Source of the DNA: SAR116 cluster bacterium
GTDB lineage: Bacteria > Pseudomonadota > Alphaproteobacteria > Puniceispirillales > UBA1172
Reading direction: 5' to 3'
NCBI GenBank assembly: GCA_002691725.1
Contig: NZIT01000014.1
Coordinates: 1-14,100 of the forward strand
DNA: 14,100 nucleotides
Shown here in pieces: positions 1 to 7,468 of this stretch. The notes beneath the pieces were generated by a model that did no database searches, was not told where the DNA came from, and saw nothing but the letters and a program-made list of their open reading frames with translations. The position numbers and the translations under genes were made by a program. Every line of letters starts with the position of its first letter. Within the stretch, counting starts at the first letter, position 1.

Positions 1-356
1 ATAAAAATGTTCGTATATCAGGCAGATCAAAAGAGATCATCAATCGCGGAGGAAAAAAATTCTATCCACGAGAGGTGGAAGAAATTCTATATACACACCC
101 AAGCATCATCCATGCTGCCATTGTTGGTATTCCTGATGCAAGATTAGGTGAACGAAATTGCCTATGTGTTATACTTAAACCAGGAAAGTCATTAACCCTT
201 GATGATTGTATTGATTTCCTCAAAGGGGAAGTGGCTACATATAAATTACCAGAATTTTTTGAGATTGTAGAAAACTTACCTTTCACCCCTACTGGCAAGT
301 TGCAACGATTTGTCTTGGCAAAGCAAATGAGCGAAAAATTAGGGCTTATAAGTTAA
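1..356 (+). CDS. Acyl-CoA synthetase (AMP-forming), C-terminal fragment
   Basis: This is the last 117 codons of an AMP-binding ligase; the 5' part lies outside the window. Such enzymes activate a carboxylic acid with ATP to an acyl-adenylate and transfer it to CoA in the cytoplasm. The frame begins at base 3. The hinge/A8 motif is visible as GRSKEIINRGGKKFYPREVE (canonical GRxKExIxxGGxxxxPxEVE), and the A10 motif with the adenylation lysine as PTGKLQR near the C-terminus. The small C-terminal domain is complete and ends in a natural TAA. The substrate-specifying N-terminal domain is missing, so the acid cannot be named. It is convergent with livF, and the two stop codons share a TTAA. It may activate the same substrate family as the neighbouring CoA-ester genes, but that is only positional inference. 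Confidence 0.93.
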   Translation, partial: KNVRISGRSKEIINRGGKKFYPREVEEILYTHPSIIHAAIVGIPDARLGERNCLCVILKPGKSLTLDDCIDFLKGEVATYKLPEFFEIVENLPFTPTGKLQRFVLAKQMSEKLGLIS

Positions 357-1048
357 AGAGTGAGATACTTTTTCTTAATTTTGTCTTCCTCTTTAAGGAA
401 ATCATTAACAGGGTTATGATAAACAATCTTGCCCTTAACCATAACAAAAACATGATCAGCAACAGCGGTAGCCAGTTTTAGATTCTGTTCAACAAGAAAA
501 ATAGTTACACCCGTTTCTTTAAGAATTTTTATAACCTTGGCCAACTCTTTAACAACCAGTGGCGCTAAACCTTGTGATGGTTCATCAAGAAGTATCAATT
601 TTGGATCCATTATAAGTGCTCGGGCTATAGCTAGCATTTGCTGTTCTCCACCAGATAGTTGAGATCCTTTATTAGTTTCTCTAGCTTTAAGTGAAGGAAA
701 CAATTTTAAAAGCCTTGAAATAGACCATGAAGAATCAGGTTTATGATTGGCAACTTTAATATTTTCAATAACCGTTAAATCAGGAAAAATTAACCTACCT
801 TCAGGAACATATGCGACTCCAGCTTTTGCAATATTATGAGGTTTCTTTCCAACAAGTTCATTATCAAATAGAGTAATATTGCCTTGAGCAGGTTCAGCCA
901 GACCAATAACAGATTTTATAGTTGTTGATTTACCAACTCCATTTCTACCAATTAGAACGCCAATTGACCCCGTATCAATTTTCATATCTACACCTTGGAG
1001 AATATGTCCAAGCCCATAATAGGTATGAAGATTATTTATTTTAAGCAT
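353..1048 (-). CDS. livF: HAAT-family ABC transporter ATP-binding protein LivF
   Basis: This is the second cytoplasmic ATPase of a branched-chain-amino-acid-type importer. The 231-residue protein has Walker A GRNGVGKST (residues 34-42), signature LSGGEQQ (131-137), Walker B LILLDEP (151-157) and the switch-His region replaced by VEQN (186-189), as is usual in LivF. Its length matches the family (about 235 aa). I chose the ATG at 1048, opening MLKINNLHTYYG, over a longer frame reaching 1120: it matches the usual LivF N-terminus and has a strong GGAGGT Shine-Dalgarno at 1056-1061, seven bases upstream. The start lies inside the end of livG (8-nt overlap), indicating translational coupling. It is the last gene of the transporter set. 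The importer's substrate cannot be read from the ATPase. Confidence 0.95.
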   Translation of the reverse strand: MLKINNLHTYYGLGHILQGVDMKIDTGSIGVLIGRNGVGKSTTIKSVIGLAEPAQGNITLFDNELVGKKPHNIAKAGVAYVPEGRLIFPDLTVIENIKVANHKPDSSWSISRLLKLFPSLKARETNKGSQLSGGEQQMLAIARALIMDPKLILLDEPSQGLAPLVVKELAKVIKILKETGVTIFLVEQNLKLATAVADHVFVMVKGKIVYHNPVNDFLKEEDKIKKKYLTL

Positions 1049-1796
1049 CCTCAAAACCTCCCAAATAAGCATCTTGTACAACTTTACTAGCTTTAACTTC
1101 TTCGGGATCACCGTCGGCAATTATCCGCCCTTGATGCAAAACAGATATCCTCTCAGCCAGATTAAAAACCACTTCCATATCATGCTCAACAAGAATGACA
1201 GTCAGGTCACCACTACTTAAAAGATCTTTCAAAATATCTACAGTACTTTGGGTTTCCTCCACAGATAAACCTTGAGTTGGCTCATCAAGCATAAGCAAAA
1301 GGGGATCTTGAGAAATTGCCATAGCGATCTCAAGAAGCCTCTGATCACCATGTGACAAAGTGTTAGAAGGTAGATAAGCAAGATCTGTTAATTTTAACTT
1401 TTCAAGGGCCAGTTCAGCTTTGTGCTTTGCTTCTGCAAGCACAGATGAACCTCCAAGAGGCAACCATGCGCCTTTTAACTTTGCTTGACTTGCAATAGAA
1501 ATATTTTCTATTACAGACAATTCAGGAAAAAGATTCGTCAACTGAAAGGTTCTTGATATTCCAAATTTTACAATATCTTGCATCATCATTCCGGTAATAT
1601 CTTTGCCATTAAAAAAGCATTTACCTCTAGTGGCAGGAAAAACTCCATTTATAGCGTTAAACAATGTTGATTTACCCGCTCCATTAGGTCCGATTACAGC
1701 GCGAACCTCGCCCTTCCGAACTTTCATATCGACATCACTTAATGCTTCAAGAGCACCAAAATGTTTGGTCAATTTTTGGCATTCAAGAATGTGCAT
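1041..1796 (-). CDS. livG: HAAT-family ABC transporter ATP-binding protein LivG
   Basis: This is the first ATPase of the importer, 251 residues, normal for LivG. Motifs are Walker A GPNGAGKST (36-44), the Q-loop region FQLTNLFPELSV (84-95), a variant signature LSHGDQRLLEIA (147-158), Walker B LLLMLDEP (166-173) and the switch histidine in LVEHD (202-206). LSHGDQ in place of LSGGQ is common in LivG-type subunits. The ATG at 1796 lies 14 nt inside the livM end (TGA at 1783-1785) and has only a weak Shine-Dalgarno, so coupled reinitiation is likely. It pairs with LivF as a heterodimeric motor under LivH/LivM. Confidence 0.95.
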   Translation of the reverse strand: MHILECQKLTKHFGALEALSDVDMKVRKGEVRAVIGPNGAGKSTLFNAINGVFPATRGKCFFNGKDITGMMMQDIVKFGISRTFQLTNLFPELSVIENISIASQAKLKGAWLPLGGSSVLAEAKHKAELALEKLKLTDLAYLPSNTLSHGDQRLLEIAMAISQDPLLLMLDEPTQGLSVEETQSTVDILKDLLSSGDLTVILVEHDMEVVFNLAERISVLHQGRIIADGDPEEVKASKVVQDAYLGGFEDA

Positions 1797-2748
1797 GCCC
1801 AGATTCCGAAGGATTAGATTTGCTCTTTTTGCTTATTGTGGTGAAGATGCCCCAAATCCCCTGCGGGAAAAAAAGAACAAACATGATAAAGACAGTACCA
1901 AAAGCTAATGGCCATAATTGGGTGATTTCTGATAGCTCATGCTCAAGTAAAATAAAAAATATTCCTCCAATAATTGGGCCAATCAATGTTCCTGAACCAC
2001 CAACAATAACCATGATTAAAACAGTGCCCGAAATAAGCCAGAAGAATAGTTCAGGTGACGCAAAGCCTGCATATGGGGTGAACAACGCCCCTGATAAGGA
2101 ACCAAACATATATGACATAATGGCCACAAACCATTTATAATTTCTGACATTATAACCAAGTGCCTGAGTTTTCATTTCGTTTTCACGAATACCTGACAAC
2201 ACTTTTCCAAATGGTGAGTTAACAATATTTCTGCATATTAAAAAAGAAGCAATGAGAAAAGCTAGTACCATATAGTAATAGCCTATCTTACTTTGAAAAA
2301 AATCCAGCCCAAAAGGCCCTGCTGGACGAGTTATTCCTGGTAGCCCGTTTGACCCACCAGTAAATTCTTTAAAGCGAAATAGCATTGCATAACCAAGCTG
2401 TGCAAATGCTAGGGTTAGCATGGCAAAAGATACCCCATGGGTCCTAGTACATATCCAAGTTATTGGCACCGCTATCAATGTTGCAATACCAGTTGCCAGA
2501 AAAATAGTTATAGGTACAGGAATATCGAAATGTAATATTAGTAATGCGCTTGAATATGCTCCTAGTCCATATGAAGCTACATGCCCAAAAGAATATAGTC
2601 GAGTATATCCTACTAGCAAATCAAGACTCATTGCAAAGAGCCCCCAAATTAACGCGGCAATAACAATCGTCATCGCATAATATGGAACCATAAATGGAAT
2701 ACATATTGAAAAGAGAATTGCTGTTCCAAGTAACAACCAAAACCGCAT
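1783..2748 (-). CDS. livM: HAAT-family ABC transporter permease LivM
   Basis: This inner-membrane permease forms the translocation path with LivH. It is 321 residues long with about eight to ten hydrophobic segments. Family landmarks are TGGSNGLPGI in the middle and the ATPase-contact segment GIRENEMKTQALGYNV. The C-terminal tail is hydrophilic and Ser/His-rich (SKKSKSNPSESGHAHS). The start was set to the ATG at 2748 (MRFWLLLGTAILF), which begins directly before the first membrane segment and has AAGGAAG at 2755-2761. An upstream in-frame extension to 2787 would lie inside livH and adds MCAPAVCWERKNN, which does not look like a LivM N-terminus. The start is one base from the livH stop, and the 3' end overlaps livG by 14 nt. 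Confidence 0.93.
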   Translation of the reverse strand: MRFWLLLGTAILFSICIPFMVPYYAMTIVIAALIWGLFAMSLDLLVGYTRLYSFGHVASYGLGAYSSALLILHFDIPVPITIFLATGIATLIAVPITWICTRTHGVSFAMLTLAFAQLGYAMLFRFKEFTGGSNGLPGITRPAGPFGLDFFQSKIGYYYMVLAFLIASFLICRNIVNSPFGKVLSGIRENEMKTQALGYNVRNYKWFVAIMSYMFGSLSGALFTPYAGFASPELFFWLISGTVLIMVIVGGSGTLIGPIIGGIFFILLEHELSEITQLWPLAFGTVFIMFVLFFPQGIWGIFTTISKKSKSNPSESGHAHS

Positions 2749-2749
2749 G

Positions 2750-3622
2750 TTATTCTTCCTTTCCCAACAAACCGCCGGGGCGCACAATCAAAATAATTAA
2801 CATAAGTAAATAAATAATAGCCAATGCTAGATCGGGAACATAATAGGCACCAAAAACTAGCACAAAAGCTACAAGAAGACTGCCAATAATTGAGCCTAGA
2901 AAACTACCCATTCCACCAATGATAACAATAACGAATGCATCAATAATCACACTGCTTCCCATGCCAAGAAATGCCGTAACCATAGGTGCTGCCAATACCC
3001 CACCCATGCCAGCAAGACCACAACCAATGGCAAATACAAGATTCCGAATAAAAACAACATTTGTTCCTAAAGCATTAACCATTTGCGGATTTTGTGAGAC
3101 CGCTCTTATCAAAAGTCCAATTCTTGTTTTTTCTAGAAAAAGCCATGCCGACAATGCCATGAGCACTCCAATGATGATTAGAAAGACCCGGTATTTAGGA
3201 AAAGGAAAATCAAAAACAATCACAATTCCACGCAGCATTTCAGGAATCTGCACTCCCTTTGGATCAGCGCCCCAAGTAAGCTTAATTGCCTCCGCTAGGA
3301 TTACTGCTAGACCAAACGTAACCATCAAATATGCACCGCCATCTTGTCTTTTATAGAGCGGACTTAGCAAAAGTTTTTCAAAAACAATCCCAAAGCAAGC
3401 CACTAAAATCGGAGCAATAATTAACGCTAGAAAAAATGACCCGGTATAAATAGCGACAGTATATCCAATATATGCACCAAGCATATAAAGTGCTCCATGA
3501 GCAAAATTTACAATTCTCATTATGCCAAATATAAGCGTTAAGCCGCTGGCTATGAAAAATAGAATAGATGCTTGGGACAGAGCATTTAGCGATTGAATAA
3601 CTAAAAAAGAGAAGAAATCCAT
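2750..3622 (-). CDS. livH: HAAT-family ABC transporter permease LivH
   Basis: This is the other inner-membrane permease of the importer, 290 residues and strongly hydrophobic, with about eight membrane segments. Diagnostic stretches are GLTLIFGIMRIVNFAHGALYMLGAY near the N-terminus (reported here as the LivH start signature), the ATPase-contact region LLIRAVSQNPQMVNALG, and IIGGMGSFLGSIIGS followed by the terminal RPGGLLGK. The start ATG at 3622 has GGAAAG seven bases upstream. It is separated from the binding-protein gene by 71 bp that hold a 12-bp stem-loop, which probably lowers permease expression relative to the binding protein. The stop is one base from the livM start. Confidence 0.95.
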   Translation of the reverse strand: MDFFSFLVIQSLNALSQASILFFIASGLTLIFGIMRIVNFAHGALYMLGAYIGYTVAIYTGSFFLALIIAPILVACFGIVFEKLLLSPLYKRQDGGAYLMVTFGLAVILAEAIKLTWGADPKGVQIPEMLRGIVIVFDFPFPKYRVFLIIIGVLMALSAWLFLEKTRIGLLIRAVSQNPQMVNALGTNVVFIRNLVFAIGCGLAGMGGVLAAPMVTAFLGMGSSVIIDAFVIVIIGGMGSFLGSIIGSLLVAFVLVFGAYYVPDLALAIIYLLMLIILIVRPGGLLGKEE

Positions 3623-3652
3623 TTAAACTTTCCAGCAAAACCTTGGGTTAAA

Positions 3653-3685
3653 CATGAGAGAGGCGTGAATGATGCCTCTCTCATG
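3653..3685 (-). terminator. Intercistronic 12-bp perfect stem-loop
   Basis: Bases 3653-3664 (CATGAGAGAGGC) and 3674-3685 (GCCTCTCTCATG) are exact reverse complements around a 9-nt loop. The hairpin lies in the only sizeable gap between the binding-protein stop (3694) and livH start (3622). Downstream on the transcribed minus strand there is only a short T run (TTTAACCC), so it is a poor full rho-independent terminator. It fits better as a partial terminator or 3'-end mRNA stabiliser that keeps binding-protein message more abundant than permease message, as is common in ABC operons. The structure is seen directly; the role is inferred. Confidence 0.75.
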
Positions 3686-3693
3686 AGTAAGCT

Positions 3694-4926
3694 TTAACTG
3701 CTGTATGATGTCGAACGACAATCAGGAGTGATCATTTCTCTTGGATAGATTTTTAGAATCTCTGGAACTGGCTCACTACCACCCATGTCTGAAACTCTTA
3801 CCACAAAGCCTTGATTTTCTCCCTGGTGATCACATTCTCGCATCAAGGTTTTGCCCTTTACACTATCGACTTCAAGACCTTCCATAGCAGCTACAATTTT
3901 CTTTGTTTCATCAGAATCTGCATTCTCCATAGCTTTAAAGAGAATGTCTAGCGCCTGATACATTTCACCATCTGTCCAATCCGGAATTTCACCATCATAC
4001 TCAGCTTGAAATGCAGATAAGAAATTTTTATTAGCTTCATTCTCATAGGTGAACGGATAACGTGACCCGCCAACTAGCCCAACAGAATCATCACCAAGCG
4101 CACGAATATTTGCCTGAGATACAATTTCTGTAACCATTTGAACTCGATCAGATAAACCATATTGTTGTGCCTGAGAATAGAAGGCTCGACCCTCATCACC
4201 TTGTAAAGCAACATAGCAGCCCTCTGCTCCAGACTGAAGGATTTTGGTAATGTAGGTCGAATAATCCTTATTTCCGACTGGCGCAAAAACTGTGCCTGAC
4301 ATATTTTTTCCAACTTTGGTGATCTGAGCCTCAAATGATTCTACACTCGAATGACCCCAAGCATAATCTGAGCCAATCGCATAGAAGTTTTTCTGCTCAG
4401 CATCTTTCAAATATAAGGCCAAAGCGCGCGCTCCCATTGGAGCAGAAGTATTAGCCCGGAAAAAATTGTCGACATAAAACTCAGCCGTCAACCGGCCATC
4501 GCCATTACCATGAGATATGAAAAAGGCATCCCATTCTTCTAATTTTGGCATAATAGCCCGCGCTTCTGACGAAACAACAACGCCTGTGAAAATCCGACAA
4601 TCGTCTCGCTCAACAAGTTCTTGGCATTTCCGAACACAATCAGCAGGTTCACCCTTAGTATCTTTATAAATAAATTCGATTGGCCGGCCCAGAACTCCAC
4701 CAGATGCATTACGCATTTTCTCGACCAGTTTTGCTGTACGCATCACGTGGGATCCAAGAACAGCATAACCACCTGTTATAACAGTTGGAATACCAATTTT
4801 TATAGGAGTAGCTGCTGTTGCTTTACGCAAATAGGCGGGTGCAGCAAGAACAGACATTGTTGCAGCACCACCTACCAAGACTTTTCTTCGTGTTAATCCT
4901 TTTTTATTTGATAAATCAAAACTCAT
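3694..4926 (-). CDS. Tat-exported periplasmic solute-binding protein (Peripla_BP_6/LivK-type)
   Basis: This 410-residue receptor delivers ligand to the LivHMGF importer. The N-terminus carries a twin-arginine signal: TRRKVLVGG at residues 12-20, a hydrophobic stretch, and a probable cleavage after ATA or TAA near residues 37-39, followed by the mature start TPIKIGIPTVITGGYAVLG, typical of type I leucine/amide-binding proteins. Tat export implies folding before secretion. Three cysteines fall within residues 97-110 and others near the C-terminus. The ATG at 4926 is preceded by a strong GGGAGG at 4932-4937. It lies 44 bp from the SDR stop upstream and is followed by a stem-loop. The overall look is closer to the urea/short-chain-amide/carboxylate binders than to E. 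coli LivJ, but the ligand cannot be stated. Confidence 0.92.
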   Translation of the reverse strand: MSFDLSNKKGLTRRKVLVGGAATMSVLAAPAYLRKATAATPIKIGIPTVITGGYAVLGSHVMRTAKLVEKMRNASGGVLGRPIEFIYKDTKGEPADCVRKCQELVERDDCRIFTGVVVSSEARAIMPKLEEWDAFFISHGNGDGRLTAEFYVDNFFRANTSAPMGARALALYLKDAEQKNFYAIGSDYAWGHSSVESFEAQITKVGKNMSGTVFAPVGNKDYSTYITKILQSGAEGCYVALQGDEGRAFYSQAQQYGLSDRVQMVTEIVSQANIRALGDDSVGLVGGSRYPFTYENEANKNFLSAFQAEYDGEIPDWTDGEMYQALDILFKAMENADSDETKKIVAAMEGLEVDSVKGKTLMRECDHQGENQGFVVRVSDMGGSEPVPEILKIYPREMITPDCRSTSYSS

Positions 4927-4970
4927 TTTTTCCTCCCAAAATTAATTTTTAGACTTAAAACATCCACAGG

Positions 4971-5735
4971 TTATCCAGTAATGATTTGACCTCCATCCAC
5001 TTGAAAAATCTTGCCTGTGATATACTTCCCTTTTTCGCTAGCTAAAAAAAGTGCCATTTCAGCAATTTCTTCTGGTTCTGCCATGCGTCCAAGAGGGATG
5101 GATTTTATGATTTTCTGTGTTGCCTCAGGGCCCCATTGCTCCAAGGCCTCACGTGCTTGATCTGTATTTGTTAGACCAATTGATATTCCATTAACTAAAA
5201 TATTATTTCTGGCCTCTTCACGAGCAGCAACTCTTATCATCGCTTCCAATCCAGCTTTGGCTGCAGCCCCTTGTGAATTCCGAGATTGGCACATTTGAGC
5301 AGCAATGGATGAAATAGCAATGATTCGCCCACCATTATTTTGATGCATATGACGCATAACTGGCTGAAAAATATTAAAACTACCAATGAGATCATTATTT
5401 ACATAATCAGCCCATTGTTCCTGGTCACTATCTCTAATTGTATTCCATTGTACTTGTGCACCTGCTGAATGGGATAATATATCGAGGCCTCCAAGTTTAT
5501 CTATAGTCTGTTGGACAGCTGATTTAGCCTGTTCATAATCTCTAAGGTCTGCAGAAATAGCTATTGCATTTCTACCTAATTTTTTGATTTGGCTAACTAT
5601 TTTCTGTGCTTCGTCTTTACTTGATTTATACACAATTGCAATATTGCAACCGTGCGCAGCAAAATGATGAGCAATGGCCTTTCCTACACCACGACTACCG
5701 CCTGTAATTAAACTAATTTTGCCAACTAATTCCAT
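4971..5735 (-). CDS. Short-chain dehydrogenase-like protein lacking catalytic Tyr
   Basis: This is a 254-residue Rossmann-fold SDR. The cofactor motif TGGSRGVG (11-18) is intact and the C-terminal end ITGKIFQVDGGQ is typical. The active site is not: aligned with classical SDRs, the YxxxK motif is GAAAK (Gly156, Lys160 kept), the catalytic Asn position is Asp115 (VNNDLIG) and NNAG is HSAG; Ser143 remains. It may therefore bind a dinucleotide without classical Tyr-dependent oxidoreduction, or serve as a structural or regulatory partner of the intact SDR encoded just upstream. The ATG at 5735 was chosen over a TTG at 5768 because MELVGKISLITGG is the normal SDR opening and AAAGGA sits at 5743-5748. 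A near-consensus promoter lies directly in front of it. Confidence 0.88.
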   Translation of the reverse strand: MELVGKISLITGGSRGVGKAIAHHFAAHGCNIAIVYKSSKDEAQKIVSQIKKLGRNAIAISADLRDYEQAKSAVQQTIDKLGGLDILSHSAGAQVQWNTIRDSDQEQWADYVNNDLIGSFNIFQPVMRHMHQNNGGRIIAISSIAAQMCQSRNSQGAAAKAGLEAMIRVAAREEARNNILVNGISIGLTNTDQAREALEQWGPEATQKIIKSIPLGRMAEPEEIAEMALFLASEKGKYITGKIFQVDGGQIITG

Positions 5736-5753
5736 AAATACATCCTTTAAAAT

Positions 5754-5782
5754 ATTATCAGGTTGCAATTAGTATTTGTCAA
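5754..5782 (-). promoter_or_regulatory. Near-consensus sigma-70 promoter inside the minus-strand cluster
   Basis: Read on the minus strand, TTGACA (-35, bases 5782-5777) is followed after exactly 17 bases by GATAAT (-10, bases 5759-5754, five of six consensus matches). Transcription would begin near 5747, leaving a leader of about a dozen bases that just includes the AAAGGA ribosome-binding site of the 5735 start. It sits in the 86-bp gap between two SDR genes, so it could drive the downstream SDR, the binding protein and livHMGF independently of the upstream enzyme genes. The short leader is the main doubt. Confidence 0.65.
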
Positions 5783-5802
5783 CAAAACAAAATAGTATTT
5801 TG
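5770..5802. repeat. Direct repeat TAGTATTT spaced 23 bp, overlapping the -35 box
   Basis: TAGTATTTG (5770-5778) and TAGTATTTTG (5793-5802) share an eight-base core in the same orientation with start-to-start spacing of 23 bp, about two helical turns. The first copy overlaps the spacer and -35 element of the promoter at 5754-5782. This arrangement could be a tandem operator, but in AT-rich DNA an eight-base repeat may be chance. Confidence 0.35.
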
Positions 5803-5821
5803 CAGGGCGGAATTTAAAATA

Positions 5822-6619
5822 TTATGCTTTAATCGAAATACTTACACCACCATCAACTAACAATGATGTCCCAGTAATGTAAGCCGCTTTACTGCTTGCA
5901 AGAAATACACATGCATTTGCAATATCAAGGGGATTAGCATAGCGGCCCAAAGGAATATTTTGGGATCTTTGTGAAATAAAATGTTCAATCTCATGATCTT
6001 CTAATCGCTCTCTCAGGCCACTTATCATCATGGCAGAATCAACAAAGCCAGGAATCACACAATTAACCCTTATACCATAGCTAGCATATTCTATAGCCAG
6101 ACTTTGTGTTAATCCCAAAACGGCAGCCTTCGTTGCGGAGTAAGCATGATAATTAGCGCCCGTAGAACGCAAAGCCGCTATAGATGACATATTAATTATA
6201 CTACCATTCCTTTGGGCTTTGAAATGCGGAACAACATACCTCAATGCCATAAAAACACTGTTCATATTTACTGAATTGATATGATTCCAATCATTAATAT
6301 CGATATCTTCAAGTGATCCAAAGTTCATAATCCCAACATTATTATGCAAAATATCCATATGACTGTATGTACTAATTATAAATCCAATTGCATCTTTCAT
6401 ATCGATATCATTTGAGGCATCCGCTCTTATTGCGATAGCCTCACCACCTTTATCTTTGATAAGTGATGCTGTCAGTTGCGCTGCATCTTCAGATATATCA
6501 ATAGCTACTACTCTGGCACCCGCTAGAGCAAATTGCATAGCAACTTCTCTACCAATACTATTTTCAGTTCCTGATGAACCAGCACCTACTACGACGGCTA
6601 CCTTACCATCTAGCTCCAT
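5822..6619 (-). CDS. NAD-dependent short-chain dehydrogenase/reductase (intact catalytic site)
   Basis: This is a classical SDR of 265 residues that probably oxidises or reduces a hydroxyl/keto group on a CoA-ester or cyclic intermediate. The dinucleotide motif is extended, GAGSSGTENSIG (12-23), a variant with an insertion seen in some SDR subgroups. Asp41 at the end of strand beta-2 (VVAIDISED) suggests NAD rather than NADP. The full tetrad is present: Asn118, Ser146, Tyr160 and Lys164 (YSATK), with NNVG at 93-96. The ATG at 6619 (MELDGKVAVVVGAG) was chosen over a TTG at 6640; AGGA lies eight bases upstream. It is 23 bp after the crotonase start and 86 bp before the Tyr-less SDR. The two SDRs may form a heteromer (see findings). 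Confidence 0.92.
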   Translation of the reverse strand: MELDGKVAVVVGAGSSGTENSIGREVAMQFALAGARVVAIDISEDAAQLTASLIKDKGGEAIAIRADASNDIDMKDAIGFIISTYSHMDILHNNVGIMNFGSLEDIDINDWNHINSVNMNSVFMALRYVVPHFKAQRNGSIINMSSIAALRSTGANYHAYSATKAAVLGLTQSLAIEYASYGIRVNCVIPGFVDSAMMISGLRERLEDHEIEHFISQRSQNIPLGRYANPLDIANACVFLASSKAAYITGTSLLVDGGVSISIKA

Positions 6620-6642
6620 AATTTTTTTCCTACAATACAACC

Positions 6643-7452
6643 CTAAAAAGGTGATTTATTATCAAAATTTGGCTTGCGCTTTTCCATCAATGCACTAACA
6701 CCTTCTTTGACTTCAGGTCCTGTAAATCCCATAAATTCTAAGGCCAAGGACGCATCAAAACTTGGACCAGCCAATCTCAACCAATTATTCATCGCATGTT
6801 TAGTAAACCTTGTCGCCACTGGGGCAGCTTTAGCAAGCTTTCTGCATACTTTCATAGCTGTTTCAATGACTTTGTCATCATCAGCAACCATAGATACTAA
6901 TCCTATACGTTCCGCTTCTTCACCTGATACTTCTTCACAAAGAAGAAGATAATATTTTGCTTTAGCCATTCCACAAAGCAAGGGCCAAATAATGGCTGCG
7001 TGGTCACCTGCAGCAACACCTAATCGAGTATGACCGTCAATAATTCTAGCCGTGCGGGCGGCTACAGAAATATCAGCCATAATAGCAGCAGCTAAACCTG
7101 CTCCAACTGCTGGCCCTTCAATTGCAGAAACAATGGGTTTTGTACAATTAATAATATTATAGACAATATCATTGGCTTCCTTCCATGCCTTAAGGCGTGT
7201 ATCCCAATCTCCAACCATCTTATCTACTAGTTTTAGATCACCACCCGCACTATAAGTTCCACCTTCTCCGCGGAGCAGAATTACTGAAGTTTCATCATCT
7301 TTATCAACATCTCTCCATACTTCAGCAATTTCTTTATGGCCTTGATGGTCAAGGGCATTGAGCTTTCCAGGATTAGATATTATGACCTCAAGAATTCCTG
7401 GTTCTGGGCGATTGAATTTTAAGGCTTTATAGTTACCGTAAGCGTTAGTCAT
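6643..7452 (-). CDS. Crotonase-fold enoyl-CoA hydratase/isomerase family protein without both hydratase Glu residues
   Basis: This 269-residue crotonase-fold protein carries the CoA-ester oxyanion-hole segments SAGGDL (68-73) and AVGAGL (115-120). The two glutamates used by classical enoyl-CoA hydratase (rat Glu144 and Glu164) align to Ala121 and His141 (DGHTRLGVAAGDH), so simple water addition by the textbook mechanism is unlikely. Isomerase, decarboxylase, hydrolase or C-C cleavage activities of the superfamily remain possible, with His141 or Asp150 as candidate acid/base residues. The segment DGHTRLGVAAGDHAAIIWP resembles a subgroup I associate with alphaproteobacteria and actinobacteria, usually annotated only as enoyl-CoA hydratase. 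GAAAGG sits eight bases before the ATG. It lies 16 bp after the CoA-transferase gene. Confidence 0.9.
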   Translation of the reverse strand: MTNAYGNYKALKFNRPEPGILEVIISNPGKLNALDHQGHKEIAEVWRDVDKDDETSVILLRGEGGTYSAGGDLKLVDKMVGDWDTRLKAWKEANDIVYNIINCTKPIVSAIEGPAVGAGLAAAIMADISVAARTARIIDGHTRLGVAAGDHAAIIWPLLCGMAKAKYYLLLCEEVSGEEAERIGLVSMVADDDKVIETAMKVCRKLAKAAPVATRFTKHAMNNWLRLAGPSFDASLALEFMGFTGPEVKEGVSALMEKRKPNFDNKSPF

Positions 7453-7468
7453 GATAAGAACCTTTCAT

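Noticed and set aside
345..352. Palindrome CTTATAAG near the convergent stops as a possible terminator
   Set aside because: The stem has no loop or T tract and is too short; it is coding sequence of the ligase.
1603..2140. Open frames on the plus strand across livG/livM
   Set aside because: They are antisense to well-supported transporter genes, encode no recognisable motif and have no ribosome sites.
2919..3356. A 145-codon plus-strand open frame inside livH
   Set aside because: Its Thr/Ile/Pro-rich composition is what the complement of a hydrophobic membrane gene gives; LivH on the other strand is unambiguous.
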